Source of the DNA: Bradyrhizobium glycinis
GTDB lineage: Bacteria > Pseudomonadota > Alphaproteobacteria > Rhizobiales > Xanthobacteraceae
DNA: 64,000 nucleotides
Direction: 5' to 3'
NCBI RefSeq assembly: GCF_016031655.1
Contig: NZ_JACCHQ010000011.1
Span: 1-64,000, forward strand
Below the pieces are notes generated by a model. That model searched no databases. It was not told the origin of the DNA and saw nothing but the letters and a program-made list of their open reading frames with translations. How positions within the stretch are numbered: position 1 is the first letter of the stretch; each line of letters begins with the position of its first letter. Positions 40,783-48,580 of this stretch are shown here, piece by piece. The translations under genes were made by a program, and so were the position numbers.

Positions 40783-41607
40783 TCACTCATCCCGCCATGT
40801 CGGAGCGCGCTTCTCGATGAAGGCGCCGATGCCTTCCTCGGCGTCGCGCGCCATTATGTTCTCGGTCATCACCTCTGCGGCATAGCGATAGGCGTCGGCA
40901 AGGCTCATCTCGGCCTGACGGTAGAAGGCCTCCTTGCCGAGCTTGATCGTATGGGCCGATTTCAACGCGACCTGTTGCGCGAGCTCGATCGCGGCGCCGA
41001 GTTCGGTGCCGGCGGGAACGACGCGGTTGACGAGACCGATCTCGCGGGCGCGTTCGGCCGTGACAGGCTCGCCCGTCAGCAGCATCTCCATGGCCTGCTT
41101 GCGCGGCACGTTGCGCGACAGCGCCACCATCGGCGTCGAGCAGAACAGGCCGATGTCGACGCCGGGTGTGGCGAACTGCGCCGCATCCGATGCGATCGCC
41201 AGATCGCAGCTTGCTACGAGCTGGCAGCCTGCCGCGGTGGCGATGCCTTGGACGGCGGCGACCACGGGCTTGGGCAGGCGCACGATCGCCTGCATCATGG
41301 CACTGCATGCGGTCATGATCTGCGCGAAATAAGCCCGGCCGCGGTCCGCATCGGTGCGGCGCGCGGTCAGTTCCTTCAGGTCGTGGCCGGCGGAAAAAGC
41401 GGGGCCGTTAGCCGCGATGACGGCCGCACGGATGTGCTTGTCTTCCGCGATGGCATTGAGGCTCGCATGCAGCTGTCCGATCATCGCCTCCGAGAGGCTG
41501 TTGCGCGCCGCTGGTCGGTTCAGTGTGAGCACAGCGACGCTGCCGACGATCTCGCGCAGCAGGATCGGCGGTTGCGGGGAGGGAGCGCGGGCGGCCTGGA
41601 CGGACAT
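40783..41607 (-). CDS. Enoyl-CoA hydratase/isomerase family protein
   Basis: A 274-residue crotonase-fold protein starting MSVQAARAPSPQPPILLREI. Oxyanion motif FSAGHDLKELTARRTDADRG near 80 and VQGIATAAGCQLVASCDLAI near 122 are the family marks. The catalytic glutamate pair of typical hydratases is not obvious; the sequence is closer to the ECHDC3-like group. The start at 41607 is preferred because upstream residues are unlike the family. It lies 26 bases from the CoA-binding protein on the same strand and may share its transcript. Confidence 0.8.
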   Translation of the reverse strand: MSVQAARAPSPQPPILLREIVGSVAVLTLNRPAARNSLSEAMIGQLHASLNAIAEDKHIRAAVIAANGPAFSAGHDLKELTARRTDADRGRAYFAQIMTACSAMMQAIVRLPKPVVAAVQGIATAAGCQLVASCDLAIASDAAQFATPGVDIGLFCSTPMVALSRNVPRKQAMEMLLTGEPVTAERAREIGLVNRVVPAGTELGAAIELAQQVALKSAHTIKLGKEAFYRQAEMSLADAYRYAAEVMTENIMARDAEEGIGAFIEKRAPTWRDE

Positions 41608-41692
41608 TGACGCGATTTCCGCTAAATGATTGCAATTGGATGACACCGATAACTTAATGTAACAGGGCAGCCGAAGCGAGGGTGGGGACGGC

Positions 41693-42121
41693 ATGGCGTT
41701 AGCGAAAATGAGCGTGGCGGAGCTGGAGCAGTTCCTCCGTGACGAGTTTCCCCAGGCCTTCAGCGGTGACGACATCACGATCGAGAGCGCGGACGGCCAG
41801 ACCAGCCTCTTGCGCCAGCGCTACAGCGAACGGATGCTGCGGCCCGGTGGAACCGTGTCCGGACCCACATTGATGGCGCTCGCGGATTTCGCGATGTACG
41901 TGGTGCTGCTGTCCGCGATCGGGCCGATCGGGCTCGCCGTCACCACCAATCTCAACATCAACTTCCTGCGCAAGGGCCAGCCCGGGCAGGATGTGCTGGC
42001 CGAGGCCCGGCTGCTCAAGCTCGGCAAGCGCCTCGCGGTCGGGGAGGTGAACCTCTTGTCCGGGACCTCACCCGATCCGATCGCCCACGTCACCTCGACC
42101 TATTCCATTCCAAATGTTTGA
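41693..42121 (+). CDS. PaaI-type thioesterase (hotdog fold)
   Basis: A 142-residue hotdog protein: LRPGGTVSGPTLMALADFAMYVVLLSAIG (catalytic-region helix, with GPTLMALADFAMY) and TTNLNINFLRKGQPGQDVLAEARLLKLGKRLAVGEV. It hydrolyses acyl-CoA thioesters in relatives. It faces the divergent enoyl-CoA hydratase gene, which suggests a link to acyl-CoA metabolism. Substrate unknown. Confidence 0.8.
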   Translation: MALAKMSVAELEQFLRDEFPQAFSGDDITIESADGQTSLLRQRYSERMLRPGGTVSGPTLMALADFAMYVVLLSAIGPIGLAVTTNLNINFLRKGQPGQDVLAEARLLKLGKRLAVGEVNLLSGTSPDPIAHVTSTYSIPNV

Positions 42122-42279
42122 GCTTTTTGCAGGTAACATCGCACCTTATTTTTAAGCCATTGATTTTGAAGGCCTAATTTCCGATCTGAGGCATTGACCG
42201 TTGCGCCGCTCTTCTCTAGAAACCCGCGCAGTCCGGCGCGGTGTTCGCGCCGATATCTCCCGTCCACGGAAACTCCGAC

Positions 42280-42744
42280 ATGAAAACCTTTTCGGCAAAG
42301 CCGGCTGAGGTGACGAAGAAGTGGGTGCTGATCGACGCCAAGGGTCTGGTCGTCGGCCGTCTCGCCACCATCGTCGCCATGCGCCTGCGCGGCAAGCACC
42401 TCCCGACCTACACCCCGCACGTCGATTGCGGCGACAACGTCATCATCATCAACGCGCAGCATGCGGTCCTCACCGGTCGCAAGCGCGAGCAGAAGACCTA
42501 CTACAAGCACACCGGTTACGTCGGCCACGTCAAGGAGCGCACCGCGCGCCAGATCCTCGAGGGCCGTCATCCCGAGCGCGTGCTCGAGAAGGCCATCGAG
42601 CGCATGATCCCGCGTGGTCCGCTCGGTCGCGTCCAGATGGGCAACTTGCGCGTCTACGGCGGGGCTGATCATCCGCACGAGGCACAGCAGCCCGAGAAGA
42701 TCGACATCGCCAAGTTGAACCGCAAGAACATGAGGGCCGCATAA
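42280..42744 (+). CDS. rplM: 50S ribosomal protein L13
   Basis: A 154-residue ribosomal protein: MKTFSAKPAEVTKKWVLIDA, VVGRLATIVAMRLRGKHLPT and GDNVIIINAQHAVLTGRKRE, then VGHVKERTARQILEGRHPER. The start ATG at 42280 fits the family; an upstream frame extension is not conserved. It is followed one base later by rpsI as the usual rplM-rpsI operon. Confidence 0.97.
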   Translation: MKTFSAKPAEVTKKWVLIDAKGLVVGRLATIVAMRLRGKHLPTYTPHVDCGDNVIIINAQHAVLTGRKREQKTYYKHTGYVGHVKERTARQILEGRHPERVLEKAIERMIPRGPLGRVQMGNLRVYGGADHPHEAQQPEKIDIAKLNRKNMRAA

Positions 42745-42745
42745 C

Positions 42746-43225
42746 ATGGCCGAATCCATCCAGTCGCTCGACCAGCTCTCGCAGCTCAAGACGGCGGCCG
42801 CGCCCGAGGCGCCCAAGCACGAGAAGAAGGTCGACAAGTTCAACCGCGCCTATGCGACCGGCAAGCGCAAGGACGCGGTCGCCCGGGTCTGGATCAAGCC
42901 GGGTGCCGGCAAGGTCACCGTCAACTCGCGCGAGGTCGAGGTCTATTTCGCCCGTCCCGTGCTGCGCATGATGATCGAGCAGCCGTTCTCGGTGGCCCAG
43001 CGTTCGGGCCAGTACGACGTGATCTGCACCGTCGCCGGCGGCGGTCTGTCCGGCCAGGCCGGCGCGGTCCGTCACGGCATCTCCAAGGCGCTCACCTATT
43101 TCGAGCCGGAGCTGCGCGGCGTGCTCAAGAAGGGCGGCTTCCTCACCCGCGACTCGCGCGTGGTCGAGCGCAAGAAGTACGGCAAGGCCAAGGCCCGCCG
43201 GTCCTTCCAGTTCTCGAAGCGTTAA
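42746..43225 (+). CDS. rpsI: 30S ribosomal protein S9
   Basis: A 159-residue S9 protein with a longer N-terminus than E. coli. The core shows FNRAYATGKRKDAVARVWIK, GGLSGQAGAVRHGISKAL and the terminal KAKARRSFQFSKR. The basic tail reaches the decoding centre. Second gene of the rplM-rpsI operon; a terminator follows at 43270. Confidence 0.97.
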   Translation: MAESIQSLDQLSQLKTAAAPEAPKHEKKVDKFNRAYATGKRKDAVARVWIKPGAGKVTVNSREVEVYFARPVLRMMIEQPFSVAQRSGQYDVICTVAGGGLSGQAGAVRHGISKALTYFEPELRGVLKKGGFLTRDSRVVERKKYGKAKARRSFQFSKR

Positions 43226-43269
43226 TCGCTTTTGTCGCATTCGCCGCGAAAGCGGCTTCAATGAGATGC

Positions 43270-43299
43270 AAAAGGGCGCTGAATTCAGCGCCCTTTTTG
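43270..43299 (+). terminator. Terminator of the rplM-rpsI operon
   Basis: AAAGGGCGCTGAA followed directly by TTCAGCGCCCTTT forms a perfect stem from 43270, ending in TTTTT. It is 45 bases after the rpsI stop. Confidence 0.85.
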
Positions 43300-43454
43300 T
43301 TGTTCGTTTGTATGCAAATTGATGGCGTGTTTCCCGAAAACTTGGGGACCTTCGAAAACCTGAATGGAACCCGCGAGACCTAGCGTCGCCTTCGGAAGGG
43401 CGCGCAAATCGGCTGGGCCGATCGCGTAACTGCTATGTTCTAGAGGGGGCCGAC

Positions 43455-44675
43455 ATGATGTCGCTCGATAGCATCACGCTCTATTTGGTCGCCACCATGG
43501 TCGCCGCATTGCTCGGCGCCATGATGGTGTTTTTCGGCAAGCAGGAGAACAGCCCGGCGCTGAAATGGTGGGGCACCGCCTATCTGCTCGGTGCCGCCTC
43601 CGTCGCGCTATGGACCGCGGCAGGCGACAGGCTGGGGCCGCACATTTACCTCGCACTGAACGCCGTCGGTTTCGTCGCCTGCGGCATGGTCTGGAACGCC
43701 GCGCGCGTCTTCCACGGCCGCAAGCCGAACTGGCCCGGGCTCGTGCTCGGCGCACTCGCCTGGGTCGCAGCTGCGACGCTGCTCGATCCCGCGGCATCGA
43801 TGCTGCGCATGTTCGTCGGTGCCGGCATCGTTTCGGTATATGCGGCGCTGACTGCGAGCGAGCTCTGGACCGAACGGCGCAAGAGCGTGCAACGGCGCTG
43901 GCCCGCCTTCGCGATGCCGGTGATGCACGGCTGCGTGTTGATGCTGCCGATCCTGATCGGCAGCTTCCTGCGCCCGCATGATGCCAGCTTCTCCTCGAGC
44001 ATCTGGGTCACCGTGTTCGCGGTCGAGCTCATACTCTATGCCGTCGGTACCGTGTTCGTGATCTTCATGCTGGTGTCGGAACGCACCGTCACCGCGCACC
44101 GGACGGCGGCATCGACCGATCCTTTGACCGGCATGCTCAACCGGCGCGGCTTCTCGGAGGCCTGTGCGCGCGTGATCGAGCGCGAGGCCAAGGCCGGGCG
44201 GCCGGTGACCGTGATGATCTTCGACATCGACCACTTCAAGTCGATCAACGACCGCTTCGGCCATCCCGCCGGCGACGAGATGCTGAAGCTGTTCTCGACT
44301 GTCGTGGTCAGCAACTTGCGCATTTCCGACCTGTCGGGCCGCATCGGCGGCGAGGAGTTCGCCGCGCTGTTGCCGTGCTCGCTGGAGGAGGGCGTGCTCG
44401 TCGCCGAGCGCGTGCGCGAGGCGTTCGAGACCTCCGGCGTCGTCGTCGACGAAGGCCCGGTCGATACCACCGTCAGCATCGGCGTTGCCGGAGGTCCGGC
44501 CGGCACCGAGCTCGAGGTGCTGCTGGCCTCCGCGGACACCGCGCTCTATCAAGCCAAGCGCGGCGGCCGCAACCGCGTCGAGGCGGCCGAGGAGCTGCCG
44601 CTGTCGCTGGAGAACTGGCGCCGCCAGAGCGCGGCGCGGACCGGCGCATCGCAGGCGCGCCCGGCCACTGCGTGA
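43455..44675 (+). CDS. Membrane diguanylate cyclase (GGDEF) with an intact I-site
   Basis: A 406-residue protein. Six hydrophobic segments (residues about 5-205) form an N-terminal membrane module; the C-terminal GGDEF domain holds DIDHFKSINDRFGHPAGDEM and the active site GGEEFAALLP (about 300). RISD lies five residues upstream of GGEEF, the RxxD inhibitory site for cyclic-di-GMP feedback. Both are intact, so it should be active and product-inhibited. It would link a membrane-sensed cue to cyclic-di-GMP, relevant to the nearby exopolysaccharide genes, though not linked in operon. Confidence 0.9.
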   Translation: MMSLDSITLYLVATMVAALLGAMMVFFGKQENSPALKWWGTAYLLGAASVALWTAAGDRLGPHIYLALNAVGFVACGMVWNAARVFHGRKPNWPGLVLGALAWVAAATLLDPAASMLRMFVGAGIVSVYAALTASELWTERRKSVQRRWPAFAMPVMHGCVLMLPILIGSFLRPHDASFSSSIWVTVFAVELILYAVGTVFVIFMLVSERTVTAHRTAASTDPLTGMLNRRGFSEACARVIEREAKAGRPVTVMIFDIDHFKSINDRFGHPAGDEMLKLFSTVVVSNLRISDLSGRIGGEEFAALLPCSLEEGVLVAERVREAFETSGVVVDEGPVDTTVSIGVAGGPAGTELEVLLASADTALYQAKRGGRNRVEAAEELPLSLENWRRQSAARTGASQARPATA

Positions 44676-44734
44676 GAATGCAGGGCGGGCTTGCGTAAAT
44701 CTCTGTTTACCATTCGATTCCTACCATCGTGGTC

Positions 44735-44971
44735 ATGGAATCGATCCGTCGACAGAATCCGCAAGCCGCCCTGATGTCGCTCGAGGCCGAGGCTGCCTCG
44801 GCCCGCGGCGGTTTCGCCTGTCTGTTCTCCACCACGGACGAATACGAGACGGCGCTGATCACCGAGCGCCGCGCGCAAGGACGCTACACGCAGCAACGCA
44901 GCTACTGGCCGTTCGTCTTGTTCGCGGGTTGTGCGCTGATCGTGACGGGCACTGTCCTGCTGTTGGCCTGA
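44735..44971 (+). CDS. Small hypothetical membrane protein
   Basis: A 78-residue protein starting MESIRRQNPQAALMSLEAEA (GTG six bases upstream in frame is possible). The N-terminal half is helical and polar, the C-terminal half has one hydrophobic segment (WPFVLFAGCALIVTGTVLLL). Recognisable only as a single-pass membrane protein. A terminator follows at 44996. Confidence 0.6.
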   Translation: MESIRRQNPQAALMSLEAEAASARGGFACLFSTTDEYETALITERRAQGRYTQQRSYWPFVLFAGCALIVTGTVLLLA

Positions 44972-44995
44972 CGTATCAGCAATTTGGCCGGGCAG

Positions 44996-45018
44996 GGCGC
45001 CGTTTCGGCGCCTTTTTC
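44996..45018 (+). terminator. Intrinsic terminator
   Basis: GGCGCC (44996-45001), loop GTTTC, GGCGCC (45007-45012), then TTTTTC. It lies 25 bases after the stop of the small membrane protein. Confidence 0.75.
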
Positions 45019-45034
45019 TTTGGCGCCGGCTACG

Positions 45035-45152
45035 CTAAAGCATGATCCGGACCCGAAGGGCCGCGTTAGCGCAAAGTGCGAAACGGTTTTCCGGAAAGGT
45101 CATGCGTATAACGACCGAAAGCGCGATGACGATCCCAAATCGCATCGCGCTT
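45035..45152. repeat. Dispersed repeat related to the one at 20631
   Basis: AAAGCATGATCCGGACCC at 45036-45053, AAACGGTTTTCCGG, and the CGCGATGACG / CGCATCGCGCTT hairpin near 45121-45151 are shared with the copies at 20631-20732 and 45499-45569. An in-frame extension of the following gene through this repeat is not credible. Confidence 0.7.
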
Positions 45153-45188
45153 AAGACACGGGCATCGAACAAACAGGGTGGAAAGCCG

Positions 45189-45485
45189 ATGATCACCGAG
45201 ATCGCGCAAATCGACGTCAAGCCCGGCAGCGAGAAGGACTTTGAGGCGGCCGTTGCCAAGGCCAAGGCCGCTTTCGGCCGCTCCAAGGGCTTTCACGGCT
45301 TCGAGCTGCACAAGTCGATCGAGAAGCCGCAACGCTACCGGCTGATGGTGAAATGGGCGACGCTGGAGAACCACACCGTGGACTTCCGCGGCTCGGAAAA
45401 TTTCACGGAATGGCGCGGCCTGGTCGGCCAGTATTTTGCCGCGCCTCCCGAGGTCGAGCACACCGAGACCGTGCTGACGACCTGA
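45189..45485 (+). CDS. Antibiotic-biosynthesis-monooxygenase-domain protein
   Basis: A 98-residue protein starting MITEIAQIDVKPGSEKDFEA. The ABM ferredoxin-like fold is visible: IDVKPGSEKDFEAAVAKAKA, GFHGFELHKSIEKPQRYRLM and KWATLENHTVDFRGSENFTE. Members are small monooxygenases or heme-degrading proteins; the substrate is unknown. An upstream in-frame ATG at 45042 would pass through a repeat element, so I use 45189. Repeats flank it on both sides. Confidence 0.75.
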   Translation: MITEIAQIDVKPGSEKDFEAAVAKAKAAFGRSKGFHGFELHKSIEKPQRYRLMVKWATLENHTVDFRGSENFTEWRGLVGQYFAAPPEVEHTETVLTT

Positions 45486-45498
45486 GGCTTTATGTCGG

Positions 45499-45569
45499 GA
45501 GCATGATCTTATCGGAAAACCGCTCCACACTTTGCGCTAACGCGGCCCTTCGGGTCCGGATCATGCTCT
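45499..45569. repeat. Dispersed palindromic repeat, third copy
   Basis: GAGCATGATCT at 45499 to GGATCATGCTC at 45569 with CGGAAAACCGC near the centre and CACACTTTGCGCTAACGCGG. It matches the copies at 20683 and 45035, some inverted. It directly follows the ABM gene and may act as its terminator region. Confidence 0.7.
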
Positions 45570-46716
45570 AGGCCGCCTCCGCTAGAGCCGGCGCCTCATA
45601 CGTCTTGACATGGTCGATCATGACCTTGGCGATGGCGACCAGCGGGAGCGCCAGCGCCAAGCCCCAGATGCCGAACACGACGCCGAGCAGGATCTGGAAC
45701 GCGAACAGCGTGGCCGGCGGGATGTCGAGCGCCTGCCGCTGCAGGATCGGCGTCAGCACATAGCTTTCCATGGCGTGCACGCCCATGAAGAGCAGAAAGG
45801 CCGACAAGGCGGGGATCCAGCCCGAGGCGAGGCTCGCCAGCACCACGATGACGCCGGCGATGATCGCTCCGACGGTCGGGATGAAGGCGAGCAGGCCCGC
45901 CTGGATCCCTAAGATGAATGCGCCGGGGATGCCGATGACGGCAAGTCCGATCCAGGTCACGGCGCCGACCGCGATCATGACGATGATCTGGGCGATCAGC
46001 CAGCGCTCGAGCGTTTCGGCGATACGGTCGATGACGATGGTGACACGGGTACGGTGCCGCGCCGGCGCCAGGAACAGTAGGCCGTCATGATAGACGCTGG
46101 GCTGGGCAGCGAAGGCGAGGCCCAGGAACAGCACGATGAAGATGTTGCCGACGCCGTGAATGGTGCCGAGCAGCAGCTTGAGGGTCTGGCTCACGATCGC
46201 CCCGCCGCTCGAGGCGAGCGTGCCGGCACTAGGCAGCGGAGGCCGCGAAGGCGCTGCGGGCGCGGGCGTCGCCTCCAAGGACGCGTTGGTCGCGGGGTCC
46301 GAGGCAGCGTTGCCGAGATCAAAGAAGCTGGTGTCGATGCCGTGGCTCTCGAGCAGGGATCTGACATTGGTGATCTGCGACTTGATGGTCTTGCTCAGCA
46401 GGGAGGCCTGTTCGGCAATGGTGGCGCCGCCGAGATAGGCGACGCCCGCGAGCAGCACGGCGAGCGCGACGCAGACGATTGCAAGCCGGATCGTGTGAGG
46501 CAGGTGGACCCGGCGGCCGAGCGCATTGACCAGAGCGTTGAGACCGAGGCCGAGCAGCATGCCGGTGAAGATCAGCAGCAGGGTGGCCGCAAAATACCAG
46601 GTGAAGGCGAGCAGCGCAGTGAACAGCACGACGCCGATGCCTCCGACCGCGATCGCCCAGGCCTGATCCCGCGCGAGGTCGCTGCGGCTCGGGGGCCTCT
46701 TGTCTACGGGGCCCAT
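45568..46716 (-). CDS. AI-2E (PerM/TqsA) family transporter
   Basis: A 382-residue membrane protein starting MGPVDKRPPSRSDLARDQAW. Eight hydrophobic segments in the family pattern, with GLGLNALVNALG near 62 and the C-terminal PerM-type LTPILQRQALDIPPATLFAF (about 324). The large central loop (about 150-205) is proline- and alanine-rich. Relatives export autoinducer-2 or act as permeases, but the substrate is not known here. The ATG at 46716 is preferred over 46863 by conservation of the beginning. Confidence 0.8.
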   Translation of the reverse strand: MGPVDKRPPSRSDLARDQAWAIAVGGIGVVLFTALLAFTWYFAATLLLIFTGMLLGLGLNALVNALGRRVHLPHTIRLAIVCVALAVLLAGVAYLGGATIAEQASLLSKTIKSQITNVRSLLESHGIDTSFFDLGNAASDPATNASLEATPAPAAPSRPPLPSAGTLASSGGAIVSQTLKLLLGTIHGVGNIFIVLFLGLAFAAQPSVYHDGLLFLAPARHRTRVTIVIDRIAETLERWLIAQIIVMIAVGAVTWIGLAVIGIPGAFILGIQAGLLAFIPTVGAIIAGVIVVLASLASGWIPALSAFLLFMGVHAMESYVLTPILQRQALDIPPATLFAFQILLGVVFGIWGLALALPLVAIAKVMIDHVKTYEAPALAEAA

Positions 46717-46945
46717 CACGTCACATCTTCCTTCTGGACATCGTGCTTGCGCGTCTGCCAATGACATCGACGGGAAAGTTTGCCGGAAGCGTGCCCCGGA
46801 GCCAAGCTCTTTCGTGGAAATCAAGGCCCCTGCACGGAGTGCGACCCGCTCGGCCATCGTCAACTTGGACGAGAGCCGGGTGCCGAATGCGCTTGAGAAA
46901 CGGATGTCGGCCTGCTAATTCGGCTGAAGAAAAAGGGCAGGTTCC

Positions 46946-47695
46946 GTGGTCCAAGTCTCCCGTCCTCTGCAGCCTGTCCCGATCGACTCTCTGAAGACCG
47001 GAGCCGATACGTATTCCAGCGCGATTGCAGACGCGCAAAACTACATGAACTGGGTCATCGACCAGTTCCGTCCTTATCTGCGGGGACAAATCGTCGAAGT
47101 TGGATTTGGCCACGGCCACTACAGCAAGGTGCTGGGCGAGCTTGGCGATTATTGCGGGGTGGACCACGATTGCGAGAGTGTCGAGCATGCCGCGCGGACC
47201 ATGCCTGACCGAAAGTTCGCGGTCTGTGACATCTTGGTTCGGGATCAGCTGCGGTCGCTGTTTCCAGCCGGCGTCGACGCGGTCTTCTCCATCAATGTTC
47301 TCGAGCACATCGAGGATGATGCCACCGCAATCGCCAATCTGGTCGACGTGCTGAAGCCGGGAGGCCACCTGCTAATCAGCGTTCCCGCCCTGATGCTGCT
47401 CTACAACGACCTCGATCGTCTGGCGGGACACTGCCGTCGCTATACTACGACGCGCCTGGCGAGTCTGTTGGCTGATCAGCCGGTCGAGCTCGTTCGGCTC
47501 AGCTACTTCAACCCCATCGGCGGATTGGGCTGGCTGGCCAATCGCCTCAAGCGACACCATTCGCTCAACGATAACGCCGTGAACGGCCAGATTGCACTGT
47601 TTGACAAGTACATCGTGCCGCTATCGCGGGCGCTCGATCCGCTCTCGCGAAAATTCTTTGGTCAATCGGTCACCTGTATTGCTCGCCGCTCATGA
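46946..47695 (+). CDS. Class I SAM-dependent methyltransferase, first gene of glycan operon
   Basis: A 249-residue protein from a GTG at 46946. SAM motif I is IVEVGFGHGHYSKVL (about 49-63), motif II-III region DAVFSINVLEHIEDDATAIA (about 110), and LKPGGHLLISVPALMLLYND follows (about 133). It resembles small-molecule or sugar methyltransferases of the ubiE/COQ5 type. It overlaps the GT2 gene by four bases (ATGA), beginning a five-gene rightward operon. Confidence 0.8.
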   Translation: MVQVSRPLQPVPIDSLKTGADTYSSAIADAQNYMNWVIDQFRPYLRGQIVEVGFGHGHYSKVLGELGDYCGVDHDCESVEHAARTMPDRKFAVCDILVRDQLRSLFPAGVDAVFSINVLEHIEDDATAIANLVDVLKPGGHLLISVPALMLLYNDLDRLAGHCRRYTTTRLASLLADQPVELVRLSYFNPIGGLGWLANRLKRHHSLNDNAVNGQIALFDKYIVPLSRALDPLSRKFFGQSVTCIARRS

Positions 47696-48558
47696 TTTCG
47701 ATCGTCATTCCCGCGCTCAACGAATGCGACGGCATCGTTGAAACCATCGATCGAGCCAAGCGAGCTCTCGACGGCGCTCAACTAACCCCTTACGAAATCG
47801 TCGTTGTCGACGACGGGTCCGCCGACGGGACCGGTGCGCTCGCCGAACAGGCGGGGGCCAAGGTGCTGAGGCATCCCCATAACATCGGCTATGGTCGCTC
47901 GTTGAAGGATGGAATCCGCGCCGCGTCCTATGACACGATCGTCATCAGCGACGCGGACGGCTCCTACCCGATGGAAGCGATTCCGGCGCTCGTGGCACGC
48001 TACAACCAGGGCTTTGACATGGTCGTCGGCGCCCGGACCGGGCCCAATTATCGCGAGTCCACGCTGAAGTCGCCGTTGCGCGCGATCCTGAAGGCGATCG
48101 TCGAATTTACCGCCAATCGCGAAATTCCCGACATCAATTCTGGCCTTCGCGTGTTCGGCAGGAAGGTTGCCGTCTCCTATTTCGAGCATGTCAGCGACCT
48201 CTTCAGCTTCACGACGTCGCTCACACTTGCCTACATGATGAACGCGAAATTCGTCGATTACATCGACATCGACTACAAGGAGCGGATCGGTCGCTCCAAG
48301 GTGAATCTCTTCCGCGACTCCATCCGGACCCTGCAATATGTCCTGGAGGCTTGCACCTACTACAATCCGTTGAAGATCTTCGTGCTGCTGGCCATGATGT
48401 GCATGGCGCTTGCACTGGTCTCGCTCATTGGCGGCGTCATCCTCCAGCTCCTTAGCGCCTTTGTCCTGGGTGTCGGAGCGATCCTGCTCGGCATTCTTGT
48501 GGTCGCTATGGGGCTGCTCGCGGTGCTTCTGAAGCAGATCATGAACCAGCGACCATGA
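47692..48558 (+). CDS. GT2 glycosyltransferase (dolichol-phosphate-mannose-synthase-like)
   Basis: A 288-residue GT-A enzyme. N-terminal SIVIPALNECDGIVETIDRA, nucleotide-binding VVVDDGSADGTG near 40, and DxD-type ISDADGSYP near 85. Two C-terminal hydrophobic segments (about 223-245 and 252-285). DPM1-like proteins attach a sugar to a polyprenyl phosphate, which is then used by a membrane transferase, and the last gene of the operon is such a candidate. Overlaps the preceding methyltransferase. Confidence 0.85.
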   Translation: MISIVIPALNECDGIVETIDRAKRALDGAQLTPYEIVVVDDGSADGTGALAEQAGAKVLRHPHNIGYGRSLKDGIRAASYDTIVISDADGSYPMEAIPALVARYNQGFDMVVGARTGPNYRESTLKSPLRAILKAIVEFTANREIPDINSGLRVFGRKVAVSYFEHVSDLFSFTTSLTLAYMMNAKFVDYIDIDYKERIGRSKVNLFRDSIRTLQYVLEACTYYNPLKIFVLLAMMCMALALVSLIGGVILQLLSAFVLGVGAILLGILVVAMGLLAVLLKQIMNQRP

Positions 48559-48580
48559 TCGCGCTCGGCAGGGGAATGCG

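Noticed and set aside
45042..45188. N-terminal extension of the ABM gene by 49 codons
   Set aside because: The region is a dispersed intergenic repeat also found at 20683 and 45499, so it is not coding.
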